Shown: positions 44,082-57,735 of the stretch, one piece after another
Layout of the letters: every line of letters begins with the position of its first letter
How positions within the stretch are numbered: position 1 is the first letter of the stretch
Origin: Vitellaria paradoxa
Taxonomy: Eukaryota; Streptophyta; Magnoliopsida; Ericales; Sapotaceae
NCBI GenBank assembly: GCA_019916065.1
Contig: CM034233.1
Location: forward strand, 24,315,936 to 24,379,935
Length of the DNA: 64,000 nucleotides
Reading direction: 5' to 3'
Notes under the pieces: generated by a model
Told to the model about the DNA's origin: nothing
The model's input: the letters and a program-made list of their open reading frames with translations, nothing else
The model's database searches: none
Program-made: the position numbers and the translations under genes

Positions 44082-46610
44082 TGTAATAACCTGCTTTTCT
44101 TCTTCTAGAAATACTAAATATAAAAAATATATATATATTCCTAAGAAAGGACGGTTGTAAGCTAAGGTTGTGATCTTTGAAGCTACAAAACCTATATATA
44201 TGTAAGTGTATATATATATGCCTTATTTTATTTTGTTTTATTTGAAAAAAAATGATCCTAGTAGTGCAGGTTGCCTTTGTAGCCTGTGACTTTCCAAATA
44301 AGTGAAACAAGTTTTCAAAGGGGTAATCAAATCGTGCAGAGTATGAAGGTAGCAGCAGAGCACTTCAGGTAGACCAATGCTTGGCCACCAAGCATCTCTA
44401 GATATAGATGTGGGTGTATATGTGTAACTTTGGTCTATTGGAGAAAAGAGGACCCAAAATAAAAGAGAGTAAGAGAGAGAGGGGGAAGAAGTGAAAAAAT
44501 TTCTAGATGTCATTCAATTGAAGATGGGAGAAGCTTAGAGTGTAGAATAGCAATATAATACCAGGTAAGTATACCAAACTTCCACCAATTCACAAAATAC
44601 TTTGAGATTTTGTAGCTAAAAATATATTGAAAATATTGGTAAAATTATTTTGATATTAAGGCTAACTACTTAAGCATACAAGAAGGTTATGGGCAACCCA
44701 CAAACACTCATTTGAAAGTTTGAGGCATGGGTTTAATGCCTTTTATTTACATATATGATATGTAAAAATATTGTGAAATTTTTATGTGTTTATTTTATAT
44801 AAAATGTAGTTAAACTTAGGCTCCGTTGGAAACTTAACTACATACCATTATTTCTGTCAAATAACATAAATTTTAAATGGGCATGCTACTGAGCAATGTA
44901 CATATATATATATTTGCTTTTTGATTGACTCGACAAATACTGGGCAATTGATGGCTTTGTTTGACAAAATAAATAAATAAATAAATAGTGTACTTTATTT
45001 GGTTAACTTGACGGTTGGACATTGCTGGCATGTATAGACATATAAATATATATACTTTGGTTTATTTTCCCTCGTTTCACACAAAAAAAGAATATAAAAA
45101 TATCTATATGTATTTTCAATAGTAAATAAATAAATATGGTCAGTACTTCCTCTCTGCTTGAAATATATATGTTATATATATGTGTATATATATATAAAAT
45201 AAGGTTGATAAGTAAAGTTTTGGTAGCAAACTTGAGCCATGGAAAATTATTTTGAAATTTACTGTTTGCCACCAAAAAGTTTTAAGTAATTATGAACTAG
45301 CCCTAAATGTTTTCAAAAAATTTTAGATTGGCCCTAAAAGTGTTAAATAATTACAGAGTGACCCTAAAGTTTGTGAAATGATATTTTTGTCCTTGGAGTT
45401 GAAAAAATAGATATAATAAATAAATAAACGAAAACAAAAAAAATTATTTATGGTTTCACACTTATAAATATTAATCATGTATTAGTCATTTATTCTTTGA
45501 CTTATATTTATCTTTCATTTTATAATATTTCTTTAAAGTTTACTTTAAATTAAATGTTAAATTAATGTGTAGATACTTTTTACACGAATAACACATTGTA
45601 ATATATTACGGTGCCACCTTGTGAAAATAATTAATTAAATGTACAGAAAAGATGTAAATTAGGATACCTTACTTTGAAATACTTGAGTGACTTACTAAGG
45701 GGAAAATGTTAATAGAAAGTCATGATATAAGGATAATGGTTGATTTAACGAGATGTTATGCTAAAATGAAAATTATGGAAATAAAGGAAAAGTAAATGAT
45801 GTTGTAATAGTAGGTTTAGCAGATACTAGGAAAAATAGAAAGGATACAGAGATTACCATTGGGTTGAAAAACCCTAAACCTGCACAGGGGTTTGGTATCT
45901 TACAATATGACATCTATTTGGCTAATCATGGCCCGAGGTGTTGGCCTGAACGACAACGTATTTGGTTAATCATTTCCAGAAAAATGACGTTGTTGGTATC
46001 CACCTAATGATAGGACGTGATGAATGGTAAATGATAAATGATACAAGGAAGATGATAATTCGGTTGTTGACAATGTGATGATATAATTGTTGACATTTCA
46101 TGTGGCATAGTTTAATTATGCATTTGACATATGATATTTCAATATTGAAAAAGCACGATTATAAGTTACTCGGTTATTACTGCATATTATATGTATTTTT
46201 ATCATACATGATGAGTACAAGTAGATTAGTGCTCACGTCCTTACAGATTGTGTTTTAGGTGCAGAACCTAGCAATTAGGTGGGGCCGCTACATTAGATTA
46301 GCCTTAGAGTTTTTTTTTTAATTAATGCATTTATTTTAAACGAATCTAGACTATTTTAATATTCTATTTGGATTTGTTCGATTGGCCATAAGGGTAAGAT
46401 ATTTTTTTTATTATTGTGTTGGGACTATAATTAGAGTATTATGGTCTAGTCAAACCAAGGCTTACCTATTACTTGTTAGATTATCATTTTGGGCTATGAG
46501 TGTCTGCTCTAGGATAGTTATGGCTCTGATCATAGAATTGTTATATTTGATACATGTTACGTGTGGCATAACTCACTCACCCCTGAGATCACGAGATCTA
46601 GAGCGTGATA
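44082..46610 (+). repeat. Gypsy 5' LTR
   Basis: 2529 bp, colinear with the 3' LTR but with many substitutions and indels, so the insertion is not recent. (TA)n tracts sit at the same relative places in both. Confidence 0.92.
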
Positions 46611-47059
46611 GGTTGGTATCAAAGCCTGGGTTAGAATACCTAGGAGGTAGTGGAAGTCTAGCATTTACATGTTATGTAATTATATGTTATAATTAGTATT
46701 TAATTGGCCTTAACATGGGTTAAATGGGAAATATTAAAATTCTTAGATAAAATGGAAAAAGGTTAGACTAATGATACTATTGCACGTCTAAGGACAATAT
46801 AATGTGGGCCGATGATGACATTTTTATTTGGGTTCTACTGAGGGGCTTGTAAAGCCCCAAACTAAAATAGTAAACATGATGGGACCTGTGACTGACTCAG
46901 TCGAAGTGATTGGGGCACCGATTCTGCAATACAGTATTATATGTCTGGTGATGGTGGTGTAACTGATAACTGTGATTGCTAATGCACTTGAAAGGAGAAA
47001 GAACAGGAGGCTGATTAGAGATAGACTCTATTGAATCCTAAAAAGAGTTCAGACTTACT

Positions 47060-47175
47060 ATAGATGCCGAAAAAAGGGGTATATTAACCATGATTGCTCA
47101 CAGCGATGTGCGTAAAGGTGCTTTACGTGTGGAGAGCTGGGACATTTCACTCGAGATTGTCCCTGTGGATGAGAA
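47060..47175 (+). pseudogene. Pair of CCHC zinc knuckles upstream of gypsy gag
   Basis: Between the primer-binding site and gag, one frame reads a knuckle with first Cys and His changed to Tyr (YYRCRKKGYINHDC), then an intact knuckle CFTCGELGHFTRDC and CPCG, with a TAA between. The gypsy gag has its own knuckle at about 48515, so this is an additional nucleocapsid-type segment. Confidence 0.7.
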
Positions 47176-47407
47176 AATGGTCTAGTTAGAGAAATGAGAG
47201 TTTTAAGTGCCCTTTGTTAGTTAATTATTTAAGTCCCAATTTAGTATGTTTTAAAGATAATTTCCTCTATGTTAACTTGTTCGAACTTGGAAATCAACCT
47301 AACACGAATGCTTGTATTAAATTTTTAATAAATTAGACTTAATTATATGTTTTAATTGAGTTATATGAATTATCTAATAGTTATGTGTAATTCTTTGTGT
47401 TTAGAAT

Positions 47408-48800
47408 GCCACCCAAAAAGAATTAGGGCCGAGGCCGAGGTAAAGGCAGAAACCGAGGTAGAGGTAGGAGAAGGGGAATTCTTGTGATAAGTATGATTAG
47501 AGATGGCGTGCCTATTCAGAAGTTACATCATAGCGTGGTAGCTGAAGCACATCACGAGGTTTAACAAGAGGATCTAAGAGGAGAAGAGGTGCATTCTCAG
47601 ACACTAAGAGTTCAGCAGCCCACAACAGTGGATGCTGGGGTAGTGTTACAACTATTGGCCACAGCCATGGCTATGTTAACAGAAGGTGCTAGGGCCAATC
47701 AACAACCACAATTATAAGCTAGCTTGAATACCTTGGAATAGTTTTGAAGAATGAAACCTCTCACATATGATGCCACAACAGATATGGATATTGTAGAACA
47801 ATTCCTTGATGAGTGTGAGAAGATTTTAGTGGCCAGGATATTACGGACCAATCAAACAAGATCACATTGACCGCTTTCCAGTTGGTGGGATGAGTATTGA
47901 GTTGGTAGGCTAGCGTGAAGGAATCTAGTGGGTCAACAAAACTCACATGGGAAGGATTTAAAGAGAAGTTGAGGGACCATTTATTTTTGTAGTTACTAAA
48001 GAATGCTAAGCGGGAAGAGTTTGCCAATATAATATAGGGTTCTATGTCAATTCTGGAGTATAAGAGAAAATTTTCAGATTTATCTAAGTATGCCCCGAAG
48101 TTGATTTCAATTTGAAGTGTACGAGATTTGAAATAAGATTAAGGCTTGCTTTGAAAGGTCAAATGGTACTACTCGAATTGGAGAATTACTAGGCCCTGAT
48201 TAATGGAGCTATGATTATATAAAGGGACATGACAGAAACAAAGAGTATTCAAGAAGGTCAACAAGGCAAGGGTAAAAGAGCCTAGCAAGAGGCTAATAAC
48301 AGAAAAAGATAGAAAAGAAACTCATCAGCGCCACAGATGCAACAATCCATAAGGTAGTGTAGCCCCAACCCAGTCTGGAATATCTAATGGGACATCATGG
48401 AGGCAGATTGTTTGTTTTAATTATAGACCGCTAGGACCCAAGAACTTGAAATGTCTGAATATGAAGAGAGAAAAAGAGCAGACTGTGGTGACCAAAAATG
48501 TGCGGAGTGGAGAGGCTCAAGTTTGTTATATCTATGGTCAGTTGGGTCACGTGCTAAAATATTACTCGTAAAAGCAAGGCATTACTGGAGGAAGAACTTA
48601 GTAGATGGGACAATCAATCCAAAGCAATTGCCTATTTTCCTCACAGTCAATTCAACAGCAATGGTTTGTGCCCTAAAGCACAATACAAAACGGAATTCAG
48701 CGGCAGCAACAATAGGGGGTAGAGAGTTGGAAGGTCACCGAATGCTCGAGCACAAGGAAGAGTTTCCATGGTGGCACAGTAGGAGACACTCGCTAAGCCT
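47408..48800 (+). pseudogene. Gypsy gag, inactivated
   Basis: Begins MPPKKN, then TAG, then an Arg/Gly repeat (GRGRGKGRNRGRGRRRG) typical of this type of gag. A capsid-type frame around 47755 keeps PLTYDATTDMDIVEQFL. Near 48515 the zinc knuckle has lost two cysteines to tyrosine (CYIYGQLGHVLKYY). Many stops and frameshifts. Confidence 0.8.
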
Positions 48801-48803
48801 ATC

Positions 48804-51800
48804 ATGACTAGAGATAATTTTCTTATTTATACATCTAACACTGTAGTATTGATTGATACGAGTGTATCACATTCTTTTATAGTTACATCATTTGTATTCG
48901 TGTTGGGATTAGAGGTGTGTCAATTAATTCTACAGATGCGCATTGAGACACCGATAGTGGGATGTTCCTCATTAACCAAAATCTGTAAAAGATTTAAACT
49001 GGTGATTAGAGATGGGGTTGGTAGCTAATAGTATAAATTAATGTTTGATTTGATTGTATTAGAAATGAAGAGTTTTGATGTCAATCTTGGTATGGACTGG
49101 CTTGTAGTCTACCAAGCAATAATTGATTGTTTGAAAAGACAGGTAACCTTATTTGCCTCAAAAGGTGACCGGATTCACATATTCGCTAATTGATGTGGGT
49201 CACGGACCTTGCCATCTTTGGATCGGCAAAGGAGATTGGACTTGTGTAATTTACTTGCTTGTATATTTGTAAAAGATGATAAAGGATTAGGTGAGATAGA
49301 ATTGCCAACGGTTGTTTGTAAATTCTCATACATGTTTCCAGAAGAAATTTCTAGTTTACCACCAAAGTGAAAAGTAGAGTTCTATATTGACCTAATGCTT
49401 GGTATAGAACTATCTCCATTCCTTTGTACAGGTTGACACCAACAAAATTAGCAGAGTTGAAGAAGTAGATAGAAGAATTATTGGCTAAGGAATTCATTAG
49501 GCCAAGTACCTCACCTTAGGTGTACTGGCATTGTTTGCTATAAAAAGAAATAGAGCACTCAGAATGTGTATTGATTACAAGAGATTAAACAGGTTTACCA
49601 TCAAGAATAGGCACCCACTATCTAGGATTGATGATTTGTTTGATCAATGTAAGTGTTCATCCATATTTTCTAAGATTATTTTGACATTAGGATATCGCAA
49701 ATTGTGGGTAAGGCAAGAGGATGTTTCCAGGATATGTTTAGGACTCAATACAGTCATTACGAGTTCTTGGTTATGCCATTTGGTTTGACCAATGCTCCTT
49801 CAATGCTTATAGATTTAATGAACATGATGTTTAGGGACTACCTGAATAAGTTTATGGTGATATTTATTGATAATGTGCTGGTTTATTCAAAGTATGAAGA
49901 ATAACATGAAGAACATATGAGAGCAATATTGCGAACTTTAAGAAACCACCAGCTGTATGTTAAATTAAGCAAGTGTGACTTTTTGGCTTCAAGAGATGAA
50001 GTTTCTAAGCCACAGTTTTTGAAGAAGGGGTAGCTTTGGATTTGTCTAAAGTTGAGGTTGTTCTTGAATGGTTAAGACCGAAGACCGTGTTCAAGATTCG
50101 TAGTTTCCTGGGATTGGCAAGTTACTACTGGAAGTTTATACTTGATTTCTCCAGGTTGGCCACTCCAATGACTAAGTTGACTAGGAAGGGAGTTAAAGTT
50201 GTGTAAGATGGTGCTTAGGAAAAGTCTTTCTAAGATATTAAGAGGAGATTGGCCATTGCACCTGTACTGATCATTCTAGAAAAAGGTGCAAGCTATTCGA
50301 TGTATTGTGATGCTTTTAGGGAAGGATTAGAATGCATCTTGATACGAAATGGCAAGGCATGGATCAAGACAGCTAAGGACTTATGAGCAAAACTATCTAG
50401 TTCATGATTTGAAGTTAGCAGCGGTGATTTTTGTCTTGAAAAGTTGGAGGCCTTATCTATGTGGCAAGAAGTTTGAGGCGTTCTATGATCACAAGAGTTG
50501 GAAGTATATACTTACACAGAAGGATTTGAACCTAAGGCAAAGAAGGTGGATGGAGTATATGAAGGACGATGATTTTGATTTGCTGTGGCATTCTGGAAAA
50601 GGTAATGTAGTTACCGACACTCTTAGCAGGAAGGCCCGTTGCACTTTAGCAGGTATTGCTATTAAAAAATAAGAAATGATGGAGACATTAAGTGAGTTTG
50701 ATCTTAAGTCTAAAAGCGATGAAGGACAAACCATACTATAAACTTCATTTACTCAGCCAGTATTGATCAGTAAAGAAATTAAAGCACAAAAAATTAATAA
50801 GGAAACAGAAGATGTTCGGGTGAAAGTACAAAGTCTGGTGGATATACCAAGATGGACTATAAATGATGATGACGTGGTGAGATATCAAAGAAGAATCCTA
50901 GTATCGTTGTCTGTGCGAGGTGATGTCATGAAGAAGTTTCATCATTCTTGATTGACAGTACATTTGGGAAGAATGAAGATGTATCATAATTTGAAACGTT
51001 AGTTCAATTTGGTCGGAATGAAGAAGGATATTGCAGAATTCATTAGCAGATGCCTAACTTGTCAACAAGTTAAGACAAAATACCAGAGGCCAATAGGGTT
51101 GTTGCAACCATTACCAATATCTGAATTGAAGTCAGACAATATAACTACGAATTTTGTATCAGGTTTATTAAAAAATAAGAAGGGGTTGTGGGGCAATTTG
51201 GGTGATTGTGGACTGTCTAACAAAATAAGCCCATTTTTTGCCGATCCGAATGACTAATTCCATGGATGTTTTGGCAAGATTATATATTAAGGAAATTGTG
51301 AGACTTCATGGGACTCCAGTATCCATTGTTTCGGACCAAGACCCCCATTTTGTCTCTAGGTTTTGGTAGAGTTTTTAGTTGGCTATGGGGATAGAGTTGT
51401 GCTTCAGTACCATTTATCACCCCCAGTCTAATAGGCAGTCTGCATGCACAATTTGGATTCTGAAAGATATGCTTAGAGCTTGTGTATTGGATTTTAGAGG
51501 TAGTTGAAAGGATCACTTACCATTAGTAGAATTTGCTTACAATAACAATTGTCAAGCTAGCATTGGAATGATACCTTTTAAGGCCTTATATGGCACACTT
51601 TGTAGGTCACCTATCTGTTGGACGCAAGTTGGAGAGGCAACATTAGTGGGATAAGAGTTAGTTCAGGAGACTAATAAAAAGACCCGAATCATCAGGTAGA
51701 GATTGAAGATGGCACGTAGTCGCCAGAAGAGCCATGCAAATTAAAGAGGTAGGCCTTTGGAGTTTCAAGTTGGGGAACATGTGTTCTTGAAAGTTTCAAC

Positions 51801-52184
51801 ATAGAAGGGGCTACTTCAGTTTGACGAGAAAAGCTATCGCCTAGCTATATTAGACCTTTCGACATTTTGGCTAGAGTTTGAGATATTGCTTATTGCTTAG
51901 CATTGTCACTGCAATTATCGGGAATTTATGAAGTGTTTCACATCTCTATGCTTCGGAAATATGTTCCAGACCCTACACGCGTTTTAAATTGTACTGAGTT
52001 GGAGACAAACTTAAATGTGGCATATGAGGTCAATCTGGTTTGGATAATGGATTCCAGAGAACAAGTACTTCATGAGAAGATAATTTTGATAGTAAGAATA
52101 TTATGGAAGCATCATAATATTGGAGAATCTACTTGGGAATGTGAAGATGAAATACAAAGACTGTACTCGCATTTGTTTTCTTAA
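48804..52184 (+). pseudogene. Gypsy pol, inactivated, with changed catalytic residues
   Basis: Protease near 48855 reads LIDTSVSHSF instead of the usual DTGASHSF. Reverse transcriptase spans about 49540-49990. MPFGLTNAP is present, but the catalytic pair reads FIDN, so the second Asp is Asn. RNase H: LRTYEQNY and VTDTLSRKA at about 50365-50635. Integrase: zinc-binding RCLTCQQVK near 51050, core with IVSDQDPHF near 51325 and a YHPQ block near 51415. The last 93 codons (51903-52184) read LSGIYEVFHISMLRKYVPDP to WECEDEIQRLYSHLF, the tether and chromodomain-like end of chromoviral integrases. Confidence 0.88.
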
Positions 52185-52244
52185 AGTTTTGAATTATATT
52201 GATTGCCTTAAATTTCAAGGATGAAATTTTATAAGGAGAGGAGA

Positions 52245-54832
52245 TGTAATAACCTCTTTTTCTTCTTCCGAAAATACTAAATATAAAAAAAATAATATTC
52301 CTAAGAAAGGATGATAGCCTGCAACCTTTGAAGCTATAAAACCTATATATATATATATATATATATATATGTAAGTGTATATATATATGTCTTATTTAAA
52401 AAAAAGCCAATCTGAGCAGTGCAGGCTACCTTTAGAGCCTGTGACTTTCCAAATAAGTGAAACAAGCTTTCAGGGGGTAGTCAAATCATGCAGAGTAAGG
52501 GGTAATAGTGGAGCAGCTCTAGGCAGCCTAATGCTCGACCACCAAGCATCTCCAAGTAGATATGTGGGTGTATATGTGTAACTTTGGTTCATTGGAGAAA
52601 AGATGACTCGAAACAAAAGAGACTGAGAGAGATAAGAAGAAGAAGAAGAAATGAAGAGAAATTCTGAATCTCATTTGGCTGAAGACAGGAGAAGTTGAGA
52701 GTGTAAAATGGTAATATAATACCGGGTAAGTATACTATACTTCCACTAAATCTCAAAATATTTTGAGGTTTTGTTGTTAAAAATATATTAAAAATATTGG
52801 CAAGATTATTTTGATGTTAGGGCTAATAACTTAAGCATACAAAAAGGTTGTGTACAATATGCAGACACTCGTTTGAAAGTTTGAAGTATGGATTTAATGC
52901 CTATTATTTATATATATGATATGTAGAAATATTATGAAAATTTTTATATTTATTTTGTGTAAAATGTGATTAAATTTAGATTACATAGGAAACTTAACTA
53001 CTGTTATTTTTGTTAAAAAGCATAAATTTTAAAGGGGCACGTTACTGAGCAATGTACATATTTATATATTTGCTTTTTGATTAACTTAACAAGCATTGGA
53101 CAATTGATGGCTTGGTTTGACAAAATAAATAAATAGATAGATAGTGTACTTCATTTGGTTAACTTAATGGCTAGACATTACTGGTATGTGTGTATATATA
53201 TATAAATATATGTACTTTGATTTATTTTCCCTCGTTTGACACAAAAAAAATATAAATATATATATTTAATAATAAATAAATAAATATAATTAGTACTTTC
53301 TCTCTGTTTGAGATATGTATGTTATATATATATATATATATATATATATAATCAGGTTAATAAGTATAGTTTTGGCAACAAGCCTAAGCCACGGAAAATT
53401 ATTTTGAAATTTGCTATTCGTCCCCAAAAGTTTTAAGTAATTATGAACTAGCCCTAAATGTTTTCGAAAAATTTTAGATTGGCCCCTAAAAGTGTTAAAT
53501 AATTATAAAGTGACCTTAAAGTTTGTGAAATGACATTTTTGTCCTTGGAGTTGTAAAAAAATGAATAAATAGATATAATAAATAAATAAATAAATACATA
53601 AAAACAAAAAAATTTATTCATGGTTTGACAGTTATAAATATTAATCATGTACTGATTATTTCTTTTTTGACTTATATTTATCTTTCATTTTATAATATCT
53701 CTTTAAAGTCTACTTTTAATTAAATGTTAAATTAATCTATAGATACTTTTTATACAAATAACACATTGTAATATATTACGGTGCCACCATGTGAAAATAA
53801 TTAATTAAATGTACGAAAAATATGTAAATTAGGATGCCTAAATTTGAAATACTTGAATGACTTACTAAAGGGAAAATGTTAATGAAGTCATGATACGAGA
53901 ATAATGGTTGATTTAACGAGATGTTACGCTGAAATGATAATAATGAAAATAAAAGAAATATGAGTGATGTTGTAACAGTAGGTTTAACAAATACTGGAGA
54001 AAATAAAAAGGGTATAGAGATTACCCTTGGGTTAAAAAGTCCTAAACTTACACAAGAGTTTGGTATTCATGTCAGTGGATTAGTAACCTACAATATGATG
54101 TCCATTTGGCTAAACGTGGCCTGGGGTGTTGGCCTGAAGGACAATGTATTTGATTAATTGTTTCCATAAAAATGACGTTGTTGGTATCCACCTAAAGATA
54201 TGACGTGATGAATGGTAAATGATAAACGATACAAAAAAGACGATAATTCGATTATTGACAATGTGATGATATAATTGTTGACATTTGATGTGGCCTATTG
54301 GTTTAATTATGCATTTGACATATGATATTTCAACATTGAAATAGCACAATTATAAGTTACTCAGTTATTACTGCATATTATATATATTTTTATTATGCAT
54401 CGTGAGGACAATTGGATTAGTTCTCACGTCCTTAGAGATTGTGTTGTAGGTGCGAAACTTAACAATTAGGTGGGCTCACTACATTAGATTAGCCTTAGAG
54501 CTTTTTTTTTTTTTTTTTTTTTTTTTCAGTTAATGCATTTATTTTAAACTAATATGGATTGTATTAATATTCTATTTGGATTTGTTTGATTGGGTTGTGA
54601 GGCCATAACGCTAAGATATTTATTTTTTTTATTGTATTGGGATTGTAATTGGAGCATTGTGGCTTGGTTGAACCAAAGCTTACCTATCACTTTACTATTA
54701 AATTATCATATTGGACTATGAGTGTCTGCTTCAGGGTAACTATGGCTCTGATCATAGAATAGGTATATTTGATACATATTGCGTGTGGCATAACTCACTT
54801 GTCCCGTGGGTCACGAGATCCGAGGTGTGACA
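52245..54832 (+). repeat. Gypsy 3' LTR
   Basis: 2588 bp. Longer than the 5' LTR mainly through expansion of (TA)n (52348-52369, 53327-53350) and a poly(T) run at 54504-54525. Confidence 0.92.
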
Positions 54833-54837
54833 AAGTT

Positions 54838-55433
54838 GATGAGATGATGGTGATGTTGATGGTTATTATGATAATTATATTGATAATGATGAAAATAATG
54901 CCAATGTTATGTGTATGCTTGCAATCTGAGATGAATGTTCATGACAATGGTATGATATAACATATATATGATTCTGGTCGTATAGAGAACACACTTGAAT
55001 ATCTTGCTCACTTCTCTACAAATGTTGTTGCAAGTTTTGAGACGAGGTTGCTTGCTAGGCCTACAGGTCAAGAGATTAGGTCTCCCTAGATTCTTTTGTT
55101 GTGATCTTTTGATCACCTATTTATTTTTGGTGCCTCATGTATGAGGTTGTGATATTTATATTATTATTTTGGACTTTCATTTGAGAGGCCGATTTTATAT
55201 ATATTTTATATATAGCTATGCTCCGATTGAGTTACATTGAGCCCAGTATATTATATTTTTGGATACTATGCCGAACTGATGACATGAGGCTTTATTATAT
55301 ATATTTTGGTTTCATTTATTTGTCATGCTTCAGGTTATTGTATGGCTTTCATTGAGATAATATTATGTGGTTATATTATATGCATGTATTTTATTTAGCT
55401 CGTGTCACGGAGTATGAAATTCGAGGTGTGACA
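54838..55433 (+). mobile_element. Outer gypsy-type LTR, right part
   Basis: Ends TTCGAGGTGTGACA at 55433, the same terminal wording as the inner element's 3' LTR (CCGAGGTGTGACA). It continues the sequence broken at 44081. No primer-binding site follows, so it is a 3' or solo LTR. CACAT follows it, but no matching left flank was found. Confidence 0.65.
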
Positions 55434-57735
55434 CACATTCCTTAAGGTGACAAAATCACACCACTAATTTTCACAGGAAAACGTCAAATTTCATCTTTGT
55501 ATGCTCTATCCCTTTTATAATAAATAATTTTTTTTTCAATGTGAGAAGCTATAAAAGTATAGTACATTTACCATAAAATAATACTATTTTATTAAAATTT
55601 ATTAATAGAATGAAGTGGTTGATTATGAGCCAGTCACTTCTAATAATTTAATTCAATAATAATTAAATTCAATATTACAAAAAAAAATATTTATATGTCA
55701 AAAGAAACTACAAGAATTAGTACAAAATGATATGACAAATATGACCACGACATTTTATAAATTAAAAGAGTATTTTAATAAGGTTTTTATTTAAAGTGAT
55801 AAATATACGAGATGTGCACATCATTCTATAACTTATTAAAATAACATTTCTTTTACAAAAATGTTATTACCACGTCATTGTGGTAATAAATTCTTGTAAT
55901 ATATCCCTTTGGTTTTTCATTTATCATTTAACTTTATCTACTAATGTCACAAACCTACCACAAACCCTTGATGGCAGTTCCATTTTTTTTTTTTTTTTTT
56001 AACCCTTAACGCAATGCATGGACCAGCATAATCCACAGTAAATCAATAATTTTTGCCATATGAAAATAGGGAGATATTAACCGTGTGGAAAGGCAGTTTC
56101 GCAGTTAACCCTAAAGCAATAAATTAAGGCACAGAGAAAAAACAGAAGAGATCTAGCACTAACCAATGGAAATATATCCGTGTTAAAACGAAATTCAAGA
56201 CGAAAACGACTCCTCATCTAAACAAAATCAATGTTGGTTCAATTTGGAGATCACGCCTTTGAGTCCTCTTTGATGCTTATGTTATGATTATCACCAGCAG
56301 CAGCAGCAGCAGCTACATGCGCAGCAGGGTTCTCTCTTTATTGGTTTCTGTTCACCTCTGCCCTTAGTTCTTCTCCTAACCAAGGACACATCTTTGTCAC
56401 AAACTAATGTATATACACATGTATATTTAAATCTCTCTCTCTCTCTTTCTCTCTCTGTGTGTATATGTATATGTACGGCTTGTTTCTTACAAAAGTTTTT
56501 GCTGAAGTTTCATGACACATTGTGTGTCTTTTTTGAAACAGACGTGGGTTTGAGTTGCATGATCTGATCAAGAGGTATTGAGAAGTGTGAATTTATGTGT
56601 GTTCAGGTATTTATATTTATTAAAAAAAAAAACTCTTTAGGGGTATCCAAACCTGTGCAAAAGGGATATATCTCATTCATAAATGATACATACAAACACA
56701 CATACATACATATATATAGATATATATATATATATATATGTAAAATATCTGTGTGGCCATTCACATATATATAACCTAGAGTACTATAGCTGTGAGTGTT
56801 CAGTGGACTTGGATGCAGGTTGTGTCTGAGTAAAGGGAAGGAACATTTTGGTTCAAGCTAGCTGATCAGATGAATTTTTTTCCATTTGACTGGACTGAGT
56901 TCATTATTGGTTTCTCTGGCTGTCCCTTAGCCACTATTGGTGTGCCACTTCATCACGTGCATGTCACTGTTTCAACAAGGCGAAAGTAAGACTGCAATTA
57001 GCCAGATATAAAAATTGAGAGACCAGCTGTATATATAAATATATTTGAAGGTAGATACTAGCTATATCTATAATAACAGACACCTTCCGGTTGATCGGAT
57101 TAACGTACAGCTAGTAAGCCTATTTCTAAGCCTATTTCACACCGTTGGGATGCGGAATCACACGATACTGATCAAGTGGGATGATCAAAGATTAGTTTAA
57201 ATACTGTTTTTGAAGTTGAATATTTGAATTTGGTCAATTTTCATGGGCTTTGGTTCTCTTATAAATTTAGGCCGAGTTTGGAAAAAAATTAATTTTTTTA
57301 TAGTTAACTATTAATTAGTTATTAAAAGTTTTTTTCCTTTTTATGATTGGAAAGGAGAAAAAAAAAAGTTAACTTTTTATCAGTTAGTTTGAACAATGAA
57401 AAATAAAAAAAATAATAAAAAATACTGAAAAATTATAAAAGTTATTCGCTTTTTATGTCACTGTACGAATTACGAACTCATAACTTATTTTACTTTATTT
57501 CATTTTTTGTCACTCTAAACACACTAATATATTAATTTGCCGCTCTAACCACTTTTTATTCTTCTTCTTCTTCTTCAATAATCGCCTCTGCAATGCTTCA
57601 TTGTATTTAACTAAAAAAAAAAGGGATGATTGTATAATTTTAATTAATAATAAAAAAGAAAAATAAAGTACAAAAAAAAAAATTACACGCAAATTAGCTC
57701 ACCATTTATATCATGTTTATATCTATTTCATATAA
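55434..57735. other. Intergenic, less repetitive stretch, no ORF
   Basis: From about 56230 to 57190 the composition is more gene-like, with a (CAG)n run at 56300-56322, CT tracts and (TA)n at 56711-56739. No open frame or known small-RNA motif was recognised. It could be a promoter, untranslated region or non-coding RNA of a gene not otherwise visible. Confidence 0.3.

Larger units (their letters stand above)
44082..54832 (+). mobile_element. Complete Ty3/gypsy LTR retrotransposon, inactive
   Basis: 10,751 bp. LTRs 44082-46610 and 52245-54832 both begin TGTAATAACC. The 3' LTR ends GTGTGACA, while the 5' copy has decayed to GCGTGATA. Directly after the 5' LTR, TTGGTATCAAAGCC (46613-46626) is an initiator tRNA-Met primer-binding site. 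AAGGAGAGGAGA ends at 52244 as the polypurine tract. AAGTT occurs immediately on both sides (44077-44081, 54833-54837), a perfect target duplication. Coding order gag, protease, RT, RNase H, integrase places it in Ty3/gypsy. The arginine/glycine-rich gag start and C-terminal chromodomain-like tail suggest a chromovirus. Confidence 0.95.

Noticed and set aside
26098..54832. Endogenous pararetrovirus (caulimovirid) remnants
   Set aside because: Both large elements have LTRs, target duplications and integrase, so they are retrotransposons; no movement-protein pattern was seen.
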